Part shown: piece by piece, positions 8,423 to 15,182 of the stretch
How positions within the stretch are numbered: position 1 is the stretch's first letter
Layout: every line of letters starts with the position of its first letter
Assembly (NCBI GenBank): GCA_902825845.1
Contig: CADECM010000068.1
Span: 1-34,097, forward strand
Reading direction: 5' to 3'
Source: an uncultured beta proteobacterium
GTDB taxonomy: Bacteria > Pseudomonadota > Gammaproteobacteria > Burkholderiales > SG8-41
DNA: 34,097 bases
Program-made: the position numbers and the translations under genes
Notes under the pieces: generated by a model
What the model saw: only the letters and a program-made list of their open reading frames with translations
Told to the model about the DNA's origin: nothing
Databases searched by the model: none

Positions 8423-9331
8423 TCAGGCGGCCAATTTGGCGGCAATCGCCCTCGCCGCGCGCGAATACGTCGGCCGTCCCAGCACGCCGCAGATGTAATC
8501 GCCAGCGGCGATCAACTGTTGCATGTCGACGCCGGTTTCAATGCCGAGGCCATCGAGCAGATACAACACATCTTCCGTGGCGACGTTGCCGGTGGCGCCT
8601 TTGGCGTAAGGGCAGCCGCCCAGCCCCGCCACCGAACTGTCGAAGGTGGCAATGCCGCATTCCAGCGCGGCATAAATATTGGCGATGGCCATGCCATAGG
8701 TGTCGTGCATATGAATCGACAGGCGATCGATGGCGATGTGCCGGGCCACCGCCTCGATCACGCGTTTGGTACTGCCCGGCGTACCGGTGCCGATGGTGTC
8801 GGCAATGTCGATTTCATAGCAGCCGAGCTGATCGAATTCGCGCGCGAGGTTTGCCACCGCCTGCGGATCAACCTCGCCCTCGTACGGACAGCCCAGGCAC
8901 ACCGACATGTCACCGCGAATCTTCATGCCATGTTCCAGCGCGACGTGCGCGACTTCGGAGAAGCGCGCTATGCCCTCGGCGATGGTGCAGTTGGTGTTCT
9001 TTTTCGAGAACGCCTCGGTGGCCGCGCCGAAAATCACCACTTCCTTGCAGCCGGCGGCGATTGCCGCATCCAGTCCCTTGCGGTTGGGCACCAGCACAGG
9101 GTAATTCACGCCCGGCTTTTTGCGGATACCTGCCATCACCTGCGCGTTGTCCGCCAGCTGCGGAACCCACTTGGGCGACACAAAGGACGTTGCCTGAATC
9201 ACCGGCAGGCCTGCGTCCTGCAGGCGATGAATGAGTTCGATCTTTGCCTCGGTCGCCACCGGCTTCGCTTCGTTCTGCAAGCCGTCGCGCGGGCCGACTT
9301 CGACCAGTTTTACTTTCTTGGGGAGGGACAT
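8423..9331 (-). CDS. mvaB: Hydroxymethylglutaryl-CoA lyase
   Basis: A 302-residue enzyme that cleaves (S)-3-hydroxy-3-methylglutaryl-CoA to acetoacetate and acetyl-CoA, the last step of leucine catabolism. Visible signatures: EVGPRDGLQNE at residues 11-21 (the conserved Arg-Asp pair), SFVSPKWVPQLAD, the metal-site HMHDTYG, and the cysteine-loop signature GLGGCPYAKGATGNVATED near the C-terminus. The length matches bacterial mvaB/liuE products. The start ATG at 9331 is followed by a typical beginning, MSLPKKVKLVEVGPRDG. Upstream lies a perfect inverted repeat (9359-9432) that separates it from the deleted hydratase gene. It shares strand and pathway with the carboxylase and dehydrogenase genes farther upstream. 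Confidence 0.96.
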   Translation of the reverse strand: MSLPKKVKLVEVGPRDGLQNEAKPVATEAKIELIHRLQDAGLPVIQATSFVSPKWVPQLADNAQVMAGIRKKPGVNYPVLVPNRKGLDAAIAAGCKEVVIFGAATEAFSKKNTNCTIAEGIARFSEVAHVALEHGMKIRGDMSVCLGCPYEGEVDPQAVANLAREFDQLGCYEIDIADTIGTGTPGSTKRVIEAVARHIAIDRLSIHMHDTYGMAIANIYAALECGIATFDSSVAGLGGCPYAKGATGNVATEDVLYLLDGLGIETGVDMQQLIAAGDYICGVLGRPTYSRAARAIAAKLAA

Positions 9332-9358
9332 GGATGCTTCCTTAAGTGCAAAACCTTT

Positions 9359-9432
9359 GACGCAGAATTACGCAGATGAACGCAGATCGAACCGCGGCAC
9401 ATATTCTGCGTTCATCTGCGTAATTCTGCGTC
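9359..9432. repeat. Perfect 28-bp inverted repeat with 10-bp internal periodicity
   Basis: Left arm 9359-9386 and right arm 9405-9432 are exact reverse complements, separated by 18 bases. Each arm contains ACGCAGA-type words starting every 10 bp. Transcribed, it would form a very stable hairpin between the hydratase remnant and HMG-CoA lyase. There is no T-run, so it is not a standard terminator. The hydratase frame runs through both arms and stops in the left one (9368-9370). Confidence 0.93.
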
Positions 9433-9868
9433 CAAGATTTCTTTTCCCTGAAACATTCGTCGGTTCCACCCATTTGGGTTTGCATTTTTCCAGAAAGGCA
9501 CTGAGCCCTTCCTGGCCTTCGGCCGTGGCACGAATGGCGGCGATGCGGCGCGAGGTTTCGTTAAGTATCTTCTTGTCGATGGACGCGTGCGCGGACAGCG
9601 GAATCAGATTTTTGGCGGCGGCCATTGCCCGCGGGCTGCCGCTGTACAACTGCGCCAACATCACACCCACGGTGCCATTGAGCGCGTCTTTCCCGACAAT
9701 TTCATGCACCAGACCGATGCGCCACGCTTCGGCGGCGTCGAGTTTCGTGAGCGAGGCGGTGAGCAAGCGCGTCATCGCCGGATCTAACGCGTTGTGCGCG
9801 TCCGGCCGATTGCGCATGGCCGTGGCGTTGCCGTCTGCATCGACGCGGGTAATGACTTCATCACTCAT
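9368..9868 (-). pseudogene. Enoyl-CoA hydratase (methylglutaconyl-CoA hydratase-like) with internal in-frame deletion
   Basis: The frame starts MSDEVITRVDADGNATAMRNRPDAHNALDPAMT, a normal crotonase N-terminus. It then jumps at about 9735-9750 from the first helix (SLTKLDA) straight to the C-terminal third (AEAWRIGLVHEIVG ... EGLSAFLEKCKPKWV). About 120 residues are missing, including the oxyanion-hole glycines and both catalytic glutamate positions, so the product cannot be an active hydratase. Family members are about 260 residues; this frame gives 166, of which about the last 25 are read-through of the inverted repeat. Position between carboxylase and lyase genes suggests it was liuC. The ATG overlaps the TfoX-domain stop (ATGA). 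An assembly artefact is possible but the deletion keeps the frame. Confidence 0.82.
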
Positions 9869-10137
9869 GCGGATTTCTTGATTCTGCGTAACAGGTCTTG
9901 TTTGTCGGATGCGGGCAACGCATGCCAGGGCGTGTTGGTGATAGCGCCTTGCAAAGCCCACAGCAAATTGAGTGTCGCGTTATGGCCCTGCGCCCGCACC
10001 AGATTATACGCGTTGACCACGCCAACCTTTTGCAGGTCTTCGAGCGTATGAATGCCCACCGCTGCGAGCCACTTGGTGGAAACCGGGCCGATGTTCGGTA
10101 AGGCGCCCCTGTCGGCAACGCGGGTTTTGTGCCTCAC
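9865..10137 (-). CDS. TfoX C-terminal-domain protein
   Basis: A 90-residue protein starting at GTG 10137, seven bases after the carboxylase stop. The sequence LPNIGPVSTKWLAAVGIHTLEDLQKVGVVNAY is a helix-hairpin-helix-like segment typical of the TfoX C-terminal domain, followed by NLLWALQGAITNTPWHALPASDKQDLL. The N-terminal TfoX domain is absent, as in many stand-alone homologues. TfoX proteins are linked to competence regulation, but the function of the solo C-domain is not known and I infer none. Its stop TGA overlaps the hydratase ATG, indicating co-translation within the leucine gene run. Confidence 0.85.
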   Translation of the reverse strand: MRHKTRVADRGALPNIGPVSTKWLAAVGIHTLEDLQKVGVVNAYNLVRAQGHNATLNLLWALQGAITNTPWHALPASDKQDLLRRIKKSA

Positions 10138-10144
10138 GCTACAT

Positions 10145-11752
10145 TCACATTCTGAACACGCCGAATCGCGTGGGCTTGATCGGCGCCTGTGCCGCTGCCG
10201 CGAGCCCCAGTGCCAGCACGCGGCGCGTATCGTGTGGCGCGATGATGCCGTCGTCCCACAGGCGCGCGGTGGCGTAAAGCGCGCTTGACTGGCGCGCGTA
10301 TTGTTCAAGCAGCGGCGCCTTGAACGCGGCCTCGTCTTCTGCGGGCCATGCATTGCCGCTTTTTTCGAGCGCGTCGCGACGGACTTGCGCCAGCACGCCC
10401 GCGGCCTGCTCGCCGCCCATCACCGAGATGCGCGCGTTGGGCCAGCTCCACAAAAAGCGCGGACCAAACGCGCGGCCGCACATGCCATAATTGCCGGCGC
10501 CGAAACTGCCGCCGACGATGACGGTGAATTTCGGCACGTTGGCGCAGGCCACCGCCATCACCATCTTCGCGCCGTCCCTCGCAATGCCGCCGGTTTCGGC
10601 TTTGGCGCCCACCATGAAGCCGGTAATGTTCTGCAGAAACAGCAGCGGGATGTTGCGCTGGCAGCACAGCTCGATGAAGTGCGCGCCCTTCAACGCCGAC
10701 TCCGAAAACAGAATGCCGTTGTTGGCGACGATGCCCACCGGCCAGCCGTCGATGCGCGCAAAGCCGGTGACCAGCGTTGTGCCATAGCGCGCCTTGAATT
10801 CGTCAAACGCCGACCCATCCACCACGCGCGCGATGATTTCGCGCATGTCGAACGGCGTGCGCGGATTGGCGGGGATCACAGCGTCGAGCTCGGCGGCATC
10901 CAGCAAGGGCGCCTCGGCATTATCGCGGGTAATATATAAGCTATTGTTTTTATTGATATTTCTTATAGACATCCGCACCAACTCCAGCGCGTGCGCATCG
11001 TTCTCGGCGAGATGGTCGGCCACGCCGGACAAGCGCGTATGTACATCCGCGCCGCCCAGTGCCTCGGCGGTGACCACCTCGCCGGTGGCAGCCTTCACCA
11101 GCGGCGGGCCCGCCAGAAAAATCGTGCCCTGATTCTTGACGATGATGGTTTCGTCGCTCATCGCCGGCACGTACGCGCCGCCCGCGGTGCACGAGCCCAT
11201 CACGCAAGCGATCTGCGCGATGCCTTCGGCCGACATGCGCGCTTGATTGTAGAAAATCCGCCCGAAGTGATCGCGGTCGGGAAACACCTCATCCTGACTC
11301 GGCAGATGCGCGCCGCCGGAATCGACAAGGTAAATGCACGGCAAATGGTTCTCGCGTGCGATTTCCTGCGCGCGCAAATGTTTTTTCACCGTGAGCGGAT
11401 AGTAGGTGCCGCCTTTCACCGTGGCGTCGTTGGCGATGATCACGCAGCTGTTGCCGCTGACGCTGCCAATGCCGGTGATGATGCCCGCCGCCGGCACCGT
11501 TTCGCCGTATACCTCGTGCGCGGCCAGCGGCGACAATTCCAGAAACGGCGTGTGCGGATCGAGCAGGGTAGCCACGCGCTCGCGCGGCAGCATCTTGCCG
11601 CGGCCGGTGTGGCGCTTGCGCGCGGCGTCATCGCCGCCGGCCTGTGCCGTTTGCGTGAGTTGCTCCAGTTGCGCCACGCGCTCGCGCATCGCTTGTTGCG
11701 CCGCTGCGAAATCCGCGCTGCCGGGTTTGAGTTTGCTTTTCAGGACGGGCAT
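10145..11752 (-). CDS. liuB: Methylcrotonyl-CoA carboxylase beta (carboxyltransferase) subunit
   Basis: A 535-residue carboxyltransferase, the normal length for MccB/LiuB, starting at ATG 11752 (MPVLKSKLKPGSADF). It transfers CO2 from biotin to 3-methylcrotonyl-CoA, step two after isovaleryl-CoA dehydrogenase. Visible family blocks: RHTGRGKMLPRERVATLLDP, the first acyl-CoA site VDSGGAHLPSQDEVFPDRDHFGRIFYNQA, GSCTAGGAYVPAMSDE, and the C-terminal half with FLQNITGFMVG, GGSFGAGNYGMCGRA and the FLWSWPNARISVMGGEQAA motif. The biotin-carrying alpha subunit is not in the window. Around residues 265-275 the codons become AT-rich (NINKNNSLYI), coinciding with element copy C; this is a variable linker in the family. 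The start is two bases after the macrodomain stop. Confidence 0.95.
   Translation of the reverse strand: MPVLKSKLKPGSADFAAAQQAMRERVAQLEQLTQTAQAGGDDAARKRHTGRGKMLPRERVATLLDPHTPFLELSPLAAHEVYGETVPAAGIITGIGSVSGNSCVIIANDATVKGGTYYPLTVKKHLRAQEIARENHLPCIYLVDSGGAHLPSQDEVFPDRDHFGRIFYNQARMSAEGIAQIACVMGSCTAGGAYVPAMSDETIIVKNQGTIFLAGPPLVKAATGEVVTAEALGGADVHTRLSGVADHLAENDAHALELVRMSIRNINKNNSLYITRDNAEAPLLDAAELDAVIPANPRTPFDMREIIARVVDGSAFDEFKARYGTTLVTGFARIDGWPVGIVANNGILFSESALKGAHFIELCCQRNIPLLFLQNITGFMVGAKAETGGIARDGAKMVMAVACANVPKFTVIVGGSFGAGNYGMCGRAFGPRFLWSWPNARISVMGGEQAAGVLAQVRRDALEKSGNAWPAEDEAAFKAPLLEQYARQSSALYATARLWDDGIIAPHDTRRVLALGLAAAAQAPIKPTRFGVFRM
10931..10958 (-). repeat. Dispersed AT-rich element, copy C, inside the carboxylase gene
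   Basis: On the minus strand the segment contains the exact core ATAAAAACAATAG followed by CTTATATATT. It is translated within liuB as NKNNSLYI. It is in register with the family length, so it looks like substitution rather than a net insertion. Confidence 0.85.
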
Positions 11753-11754
11753 GG

Positions 11755-12264
11755 TCAGGGTTTTGCGAGTTCCGTTTCGTACAGTGCCAGCATGTGCGCG
11801 TCGAAACACGCAAAGAGGATTTTCTCGAAGGCGTCATCGCGCGCCGCGGCGCGGCACTCGCGCACCGCGATCGCCACCGCCTGTTGCAGCGGATAGCCGT
11901 AGACGCCACAACTGATTGCTGGATAAGCTATTGTTTTTATTGAATTTTTAATTGCCAGCGCGAGGCTGGTCCGATAGCACGAGGCGAGCAGTTCGGGCTC
12001 GCCCGCGTGGCCGCCCTGCCACACCGGACCCACCGTGTGAATCACGTGCTTCGCCGGCAGCAGGTAACCGCGGGTAATCTTCGCCTGTCCCGTTTCGCAA
12101 CCGTGCAGCGTGCGGCATTCCGCGAGCAAGTCCGGCCCCGCCGCGCGGTGGATCGCGCCATCGACTCCGCCACCGCCGAGCAGCGAGGTGTTCGCGGCAT
12201 TGACGATGGCGTCGACCTCAAGGGTGACGATGTTGGTGTGCAGGGCTTGCAGTTGCGCGGGCAT
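11755..12264 (-). CDS. Macrodomain protein (O-acetyl-ADP-ribose deacetylase-like)
   Basis: A 169-residue single macrodomain of the YmdB/MacroD type. It has the ADP-ribose-binding DAIVNAANTSLLGGGGVDGAIH, then GQAKITRGYLLPAKHVIHTVGPVW and the second ligand loop PAISCGVYGYP. Relatives bind ADP-ribose and hydrolyse O-acetyl-ADP-ribose or mono-ADP-ribosyl-glutamate. Its stop lies two bases before the carboxylase start, so it is probably the first cistron of the liuB transcript; the metabolic reason is unclear. AT-rich element copy D overlaps the codons for IKNSIKTIAYP, a conserved strand of the fold. A large inverted repeat (12283-12418) lies just upstream. Confidence 0.93.
   Translation of the reverse strand: MPAQLQALHTNIVTLEVDAIVNAANTSLLGGGGVDGAIHRAAGPDLLAECRTLHGCETGQAKITRGYLLPAKHVIHTVGPVWQGGHAGEPELLASCYRTSLALAIKNSIKTIAYPAISCGVYGYPLQQAVAIAVRECRAAARDDAFEKILFACFDAHMLALYETELAKP
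11923..11945 (-). repeat. Dispersed AT-rich element, copy D, inside the macrodomain gene
   Basis: The minus strand reads ATAAAAACAATAGCTTAT, an exact core. It is translated Ile-Lys-Thr-Ile-Ala-Tyr, which fits the normal macrodomain consensus (a hydrophobic strand before PAIS). This copy therefore cannot be a disruptive insertion. Confidence 0.85.
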
Positions 12265-12282
12265 GGTGGATGAACATCAAGC

Positions 12283-12418
12283 GCCTTTGGCCACAGGTTT
12301 CACAGATTCGCACAGATTAAAAAAACGGGTTCCATCCATTCGTTTCCTTGCCAAACAAAGGGCGGGCGCATTTCGTGTTTATCTGTGTTCATCCGTGAAA
12401 TCCGTGGCAAAGGCCTTT
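12283..12418. repeat. Imperfect inverted repeat with 10-bp CACAGAT-type periodicity
   Basis: The left arm (about 12283-12320) carries CCACAGG, CACAGAT and CACAGAT spaced 10 bp apart. The right arm (about 12373-12418), read on the minus strand, carries CCACGGAT, CACGGAT and CACAGAT with the same spacing; both arms are bordered by a CCTTTG word. It fills the gap between the nitronate monooxygenase stop (12419) and the macrodomain start (12264). Its architecture matches the 9359-9432 repeat although the bases differ. Confidence 0.85.
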
Positions 12419-13510
12419 TCAGCGGCGCATGGCCGCCAGCCGGTCGAGTGCGTCAAGGGTTTCCTGCTCCAGTGTGGCGACGAGTTGCGCGGCGGACATC
12501 TCGCGCGCCAGCGGCGCGGCCTGTCCCGCCCACATCGCGACGAAATCCGGATTGCCCGCTTTGGCGGATGCGGCGCGCAGCGCGCCGGTAACCATGTTCT
12601 GCGCCGGGAACGCGAGTTGCGCGGCATCCTGCTCCTCCATTTCGCGCATGAAGCGGTTCGCCAGTCCGCGCGCAGCCCTGCCGGAAAATTTTTCGGTGAC
12701 GCGTGTGGTGTCTTCGCGCGCGGCGAGCAGGCTTTGCTTGTGCACCGCCGGTGCGCCGCTTTCGCTGCAGGTGAGGAACGCGGTGCCGAGTTGCGCGCCC
12801 TGTGCGCCGAGTGCCAGCACTGCGGCGATGCCCGCGCCGTCCATGATGCCGCCCGCGGCCACCACCGGAACGTTCACCGCGCGCACAATCAGCCGCGTCA
12901 GCGCCAGCGTGCCGGTCATGGTCTCGTGCGGGTCGCGCAGATACGAACCGCGATGTCCGCCGGCTTCCGCACCCTGCGCGATGATGAAATCCACCCCCTG
13001 CGCCTGCAGATGCTGCGCCTCGGCGACACAGGTCGCACTGACGCCGATGCGGATACCGGCGGCCTGCATGCGCCGCATGCGCGCCTGATCGACGCTGCCG
13101 AAATGCGCGGTGAACACCCGCGGCCGCGCATCCTCGATGACGTTAAGCTGCGCGTCGAGATCGGGCGCGTAGGGCGCCTTGGCGGCAGGCGGCTGCGCCA
13201 ATCCGAGTTCGGCGTAGTAGGCCGCCACCGCATCCAACGCGGCCTGCTGATCACGCGCCGCGATCGCTGGCGTTTGCGGCAACACGAACAGATTGAGATT
13301 GACCGGCGCCGCCGTCAGCGCGCGCACGGCCTCGATGTCGCGCTGCATGGCCTCGGGCTGGGTCGACGCGAAGCCGAATGAACCGAGCGCACCGGCGTTG
13401 CTCGCCGCCGCCACCAGCGCGGGCGTGGTGGGGCCGCCGGCCATCGGTGCTTGAACTATCGGCAGGCGGGTGCCGAGGATGGCGCAGAGCGGCGTGCAGA
13501 GATTAGGCAT
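12419..13510 (-). CDS. Nitronate monooxygenase / 2-nitropropane dioxygenase family flavoprotein
   Basis: About 363 residues from ATG 13510 (MPNLCTPLCAILGTRLPIVQAPMAGG); an in-frame ATG at 13525 would add five residues. It is an FMN-binding TIM barrel of the NMO family: QAPMAGG at the N-terminus, the QGAEAGGHRG signature mid-protein, then VPVVAAGGIMDG and GAQGAQLGTAFL for phosphate binding. Family members oxidise nitronates; many bacterial paralogues have unknown substrates. The stop codon directly abuts the right arm of the 12283-12418 inverted repeat. It precedes the macrodomain and carboxylase genes on the same strand, but the repeat may separate transcripts. Confidence 0.92.
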   Translation of the reverse strand: MPNLCTPLCAILGTRLPIVQAPMAGGPTTPALVAAASNAGALGSFGFASTQPEAMQRDIEAVRALTAAPVNLNLFVLPQTPAIAARDQQAALDAVAAYYAELGLAQPPAAKAPYAPDLDAQLNVIEDARPRVFTAHFGSVDQARMRRMQAAGIRIGVSATCVAEAQHLQAQGVDFIIAQGAEAGGHRGSYLRDPHETMTGTLALTRLIVRAVNVPVVAAGGIMDGAGIAAVLALGAQGAQLGTAFLTCSESGAPAVHKQSLLAAREDTTRVTEKFSGRAARGLANRFMREMEEQDAAQLAFPAQNMVTGALRAASAKAGNPDFVAMWAGQAAPLAREMSAAQLVATLEQETLDALDRLAAMRR

Positions 13511-13525
13511 GGTTTGACATTCCAT

Positions 13526-14012
13526 TCATTCAGCAGGTTACCAGATGATAACGGGGCGCTCTTTGGTCAATCAACGCGCAACCGCCGGGACATCCGCAAC
13601 CGTGATGTTACGCGCATGCGTGGCGGTGCCAAGCGCGCGGGTGCGGCGAGCGCAGCTGTGAGCATGGCGCGAATGGTGCAGCGGCATGAACGCTGCGGAA
13701 TCTCAGGCGTGTTGCAATACACAAGGCATTCGATTCGAACTTCAAGGTCGATACTGACGGTAGCTCAACCCTGCGGCGCTGGGCGTGCGCGGCCGGAATT
13801 TGACCGCTTGCGCGGTGATGGATACATTGAGGCGTTGCAACTAAGGTGATTGGACGTCGATCTTCGTCGTGTCGCAAACGCCCCGCATCACCGCGCCAGG
13901 CCTTTGCGATTTCCTCACGCACGCGGGCTTGTTTTAGAAACTGCGCTAGCCTTGCGGGAGAGGTTAATTGTAAGTATCTGATTTTAAAAAATAATTTTTT
14001 GGAGGGGGAAGC
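13526..14012. other. Intergenic region between divergent genes
   Basis: About 490 bases between nitronate monooxygenase (minus) and the Bug receptor (plus). I see no supportable gene; the short frames present lack recognisable domains. Both genes' promoters should lie here, but no convincing -35/-10 pair stands out. The last 45 bases turn AT-rich. On the minus strand, about 13966-13992 loosely resembles the dispersed AT-rich element (TTTAAAATCAGATACTTAC). Confidence 0.5.
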
Positions 14013-15002
14013 ATGCGTCAATTGAATTTTGGCACGCTCGCGGGGCCGCTGCTTGCAGGCCTGCTACTGGCCGGGCCCGTCAGCGCACAGGGCTGGAAAC
14101 CCGATCAAGCGGTGGAAATTATTGTCAATTGCGCGCCAGGCTGCGGGCCTGACCGCATGGCACGGTTGATGCAGCGCGGATTTCAAACCCACAAGTGGGT
14201 TGAGCCCGCAATCGCGGTGCTGAACAAAACCGGCGGTGGCGGCGCGGTGGCACAAACTTATCTGAACCAGTTTGCGGGCAATGGCCACTATCTGTTTCAC
14301 AGCGGCAAATCGGTACTGACCACGCATGCGATGGGTCGCAGTGTCGCGCCCTACACCGAACTCACGCCGGTGGCCAATTTGTTCGGCGAATACATCGGCA
14401 TCGCGGTCAAGGCCGATTCGCCGATTCAGTCGGGCCGTGATCTGATCGCGCGTCTGAAAAAAGACCCGTCCTCGGTGAGCTTCGGCATTGCCACCAGCAT
14501 CGGCAATACCAATCATCAGGGGGTGGCGGGCGCGCTCAAAGTTGCCGGTGTCGATATCCGGAAAACGCGCAACGTGGTGTTTCAGTCGGGCGCGCTCGCC
14601 ATCACTGCCATGCTGGGCGGGCACATTGACGCCGTGCCGGTATCGGTGGGCAGCTGGGTGCCACATATGCAATCCGGCGTGGCGCGCGTGATCGCGGTGT
14701 CCTCGGCACAGCGTCTGCCGGGATTTTTCGCGGGCATTCCCACCTGGCGCGAGCAGGGCGCGGATGTCGTGGTGTCGAACTGGCGCGCCATGTTTGGCCC
14801 GAAGAACATGACACCGGCGCAAGTGGCGTATTGGGAAGCGCAGTTTCAGAAACTGGTCGCGTCGCCCGAATGGAAGGCGGAGATGGTCAAACTCAACGGC
14901 CTCGCCGAATTCATGGGCGCCGCACGCTTCAAAACGTTCATGGAAGAAGACTACGCCGAAGTGAAAGCGTTTCTGGTGGCGCTGGAGCTGGTGAAAAAAT
15001 AA
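14013..15002 (+). CDS. Bug/TctC-family tripartite tricarboxylate transporter substrate-binding protein
   Basis: A 329-residue periplasmic receptor. It has a signal peptide with hydrophobic core LLAGLLLAG and likely cleavage after SAQ (residue 25), then WKPDQAVEIIVNCAPGCGPDRMARL at the family's usual first strand and glycine loop. NKTGGGGAVAQTYL and QSGALAITAMLGGHIDA follow in typical positions. A strong Shine-Dalgarno (GGAGGGGG) precedes the ATG by five bases. Bug receptors bind carboxylates or similar small molecules; no TctA/TctB membrane genes are adjacent, as is common for these receptors in Burkholderiales. The first loop has two cysteines (NCAPGCG) where family members usually have a PxxPGGxxD-like loop. 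It converges with the antiporter gene. Confidence 0.88.
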   Translation: MRQLNFGTLAGPLLAGLLLAGPVSAQGWKPDQAVEIIVNCAPGCGPDRMARLMQRGFQTHKWVEPAIAVLNKTGGGGAVAQTYLNQFAGNGHYLFHSGKSVLTTHAMGRSVAPYTELTPVANLFGEYIGIAVKADSPIQSGRDLIARLKKDPSSVSFGIATSIGNTNHQGVAGALKVAGVDIRKTRNVVFQSGALAITAMLGGHIDAVPVSVGSWVPHMQSGVARVIAVSSAQRLPGFFAGIPTWREQGADVVVSNWRAMFGPKNMTPAQVAYWEAQFQKLVASPEWKAEMVKLNGLAEFMGAARFKTFMEEDYAEVKAFLVALELVKK

Positions 15003-15182
15003 GCCGCGGCACGCGTTGCGGGATGATTCGCCAGCGACGGGGTCGGCCACTGCATTTTGCCTGTCCTGCGGTTGGATACTAAGCGGCTGAATCTGGCCGC
15101 ATCCCCAAGTTACGTTTGTTGATCCCATTTCCTCGCGGGCATAAGCCGGGACCCTTTGCTCCCTTTGCCCCCTTCGCCGCAG

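Noticed and set aside
9359..9432. The perfect inverted repeat as a single-spacer CRISPR or an IS end
   Set aside because: There are no regularly spaced identical direct repeats with unique spacers, and no transposase fragment or target duplication is seen.
13608..14021. A 137-codon minus-strand frame in the gap before the first Bug receptor
   Set aside because: No domain is recognised, and its start overlaps the receptor's strong Shine-Dalgarno and start codon. The composition looks like random GC-rich translation.
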